NCBI RefSeq assembly: GCF_005239225.2
Contig: NC_133289.1
Location: forward strand, 13,066,889 to 13,130,888
Direction: 5' to 3'
DNA length: 64,000 bases
From: Populus alba
Lineage: Eukaryota > Streptophyta > Magnoliopsida > Malpighiales > Salicaceae
In this document: piece after piece, positions 63,951 to 64,000 of the stretch
Layout of the letters: every line of letters begins with the position of its first letter
How positions within the stretch are numbered: the stretch's first letter is position 1
Made by a program: the position numbers and the translations under genes
Notes under the pieces: generated by a model
Seen by the model: the letters and a program-made list of their open reading frames with translations, nothing else
What the model was told of the DNA's origin: nothing
The model's database searches: none

Positions 63951-64000
63951 AAGTGGGAATTTAAAAAAAAAATCACTTAAAAACTTTTGAGGAAATGACA

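Overview
This is nuclear DNA of a flowering plant. The genes have short GT-AG introns and the intergenic DNA is very AT-rich and full of transposons. Closest relatives recalled from memory are Arabidopsis proteins. The repeat styles fit a woody eudicot such as Populus or Salix, but that genus-level guess is inference. All gene models below were spliced by eye; each exon chain was checked for GT-AG borders and for a reading frame that closes.

Four intact protein-coding genes are supported. (1) 23648-26714 (-): a bHLH transcription factor of the bHLH041 type, eight exons. (2) 35501-40366 (-): a chloroplast CRM-domain RNA splicing factor of the CFM3 type, nine exons. (3) 48099-49410 (+): the sigma subunit of the AP-4 adaptor complex, four exons. 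(4) 52296-55875 (-): a type I protein arginine methyltransferase of the PRMT1 group, nine exons. A decayed gamma-glutamyltranspeptidase lies between genes 3 and 4, as does a weakly supported small membrane-protein ORF. AP-4 sigma and PRMT1 also lie near each other on Arabidopsis chromosome 2 (from memory), so 48-56 kb may be a conserved gene block. Genes 1, 3 and 4 are housekeeping or regulatory genes with no visible functional link to each other.

The most striking structure is a 9,000-bp CACTA (En/Spm) DNA transposon at 10572-19571. It has CACTA termini and a perfect 3-bp target duplication (GAA). It carries two transposon genes on the minus strand: a TNP2-type transposase at 14824-18617 and a Ptta/En/Spm TNPA-like gene at 11179-12617. 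Both are broken by only a few point lesions. Arrays of a CCGACGG/CCGTCGG motif fill both ends. Unexpectedly, a third array sits inside the element, just upstream of the TNPA-like gene and homologous to the array upstream of the transposase. The element sits in the RNase H region of a decayed minus-strand Ty1/copia element, and removing it rejoins the copia frame. A second, oppositely oriented, deleted copia lies next to it (21100-22330).

The rest is repeat-rich intergenic DNA. It holds a tandem pair of tRNA-derived SINEs (27433-27803), a deleted Ty3/gypsy element with a triplicated LTR-end/gag-start segment (29160-30745), and a 752-bp Tourist-like MITE with TAA duplications (43298-44049). It also holds several minisatellites and a large inverted repeat with 1.3-kb arms at 61070-63950. 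A 49-bp near-perfect foldback lies in a PRMT1 intron. I found no tRNA or rRNA genes and no CRISPR.
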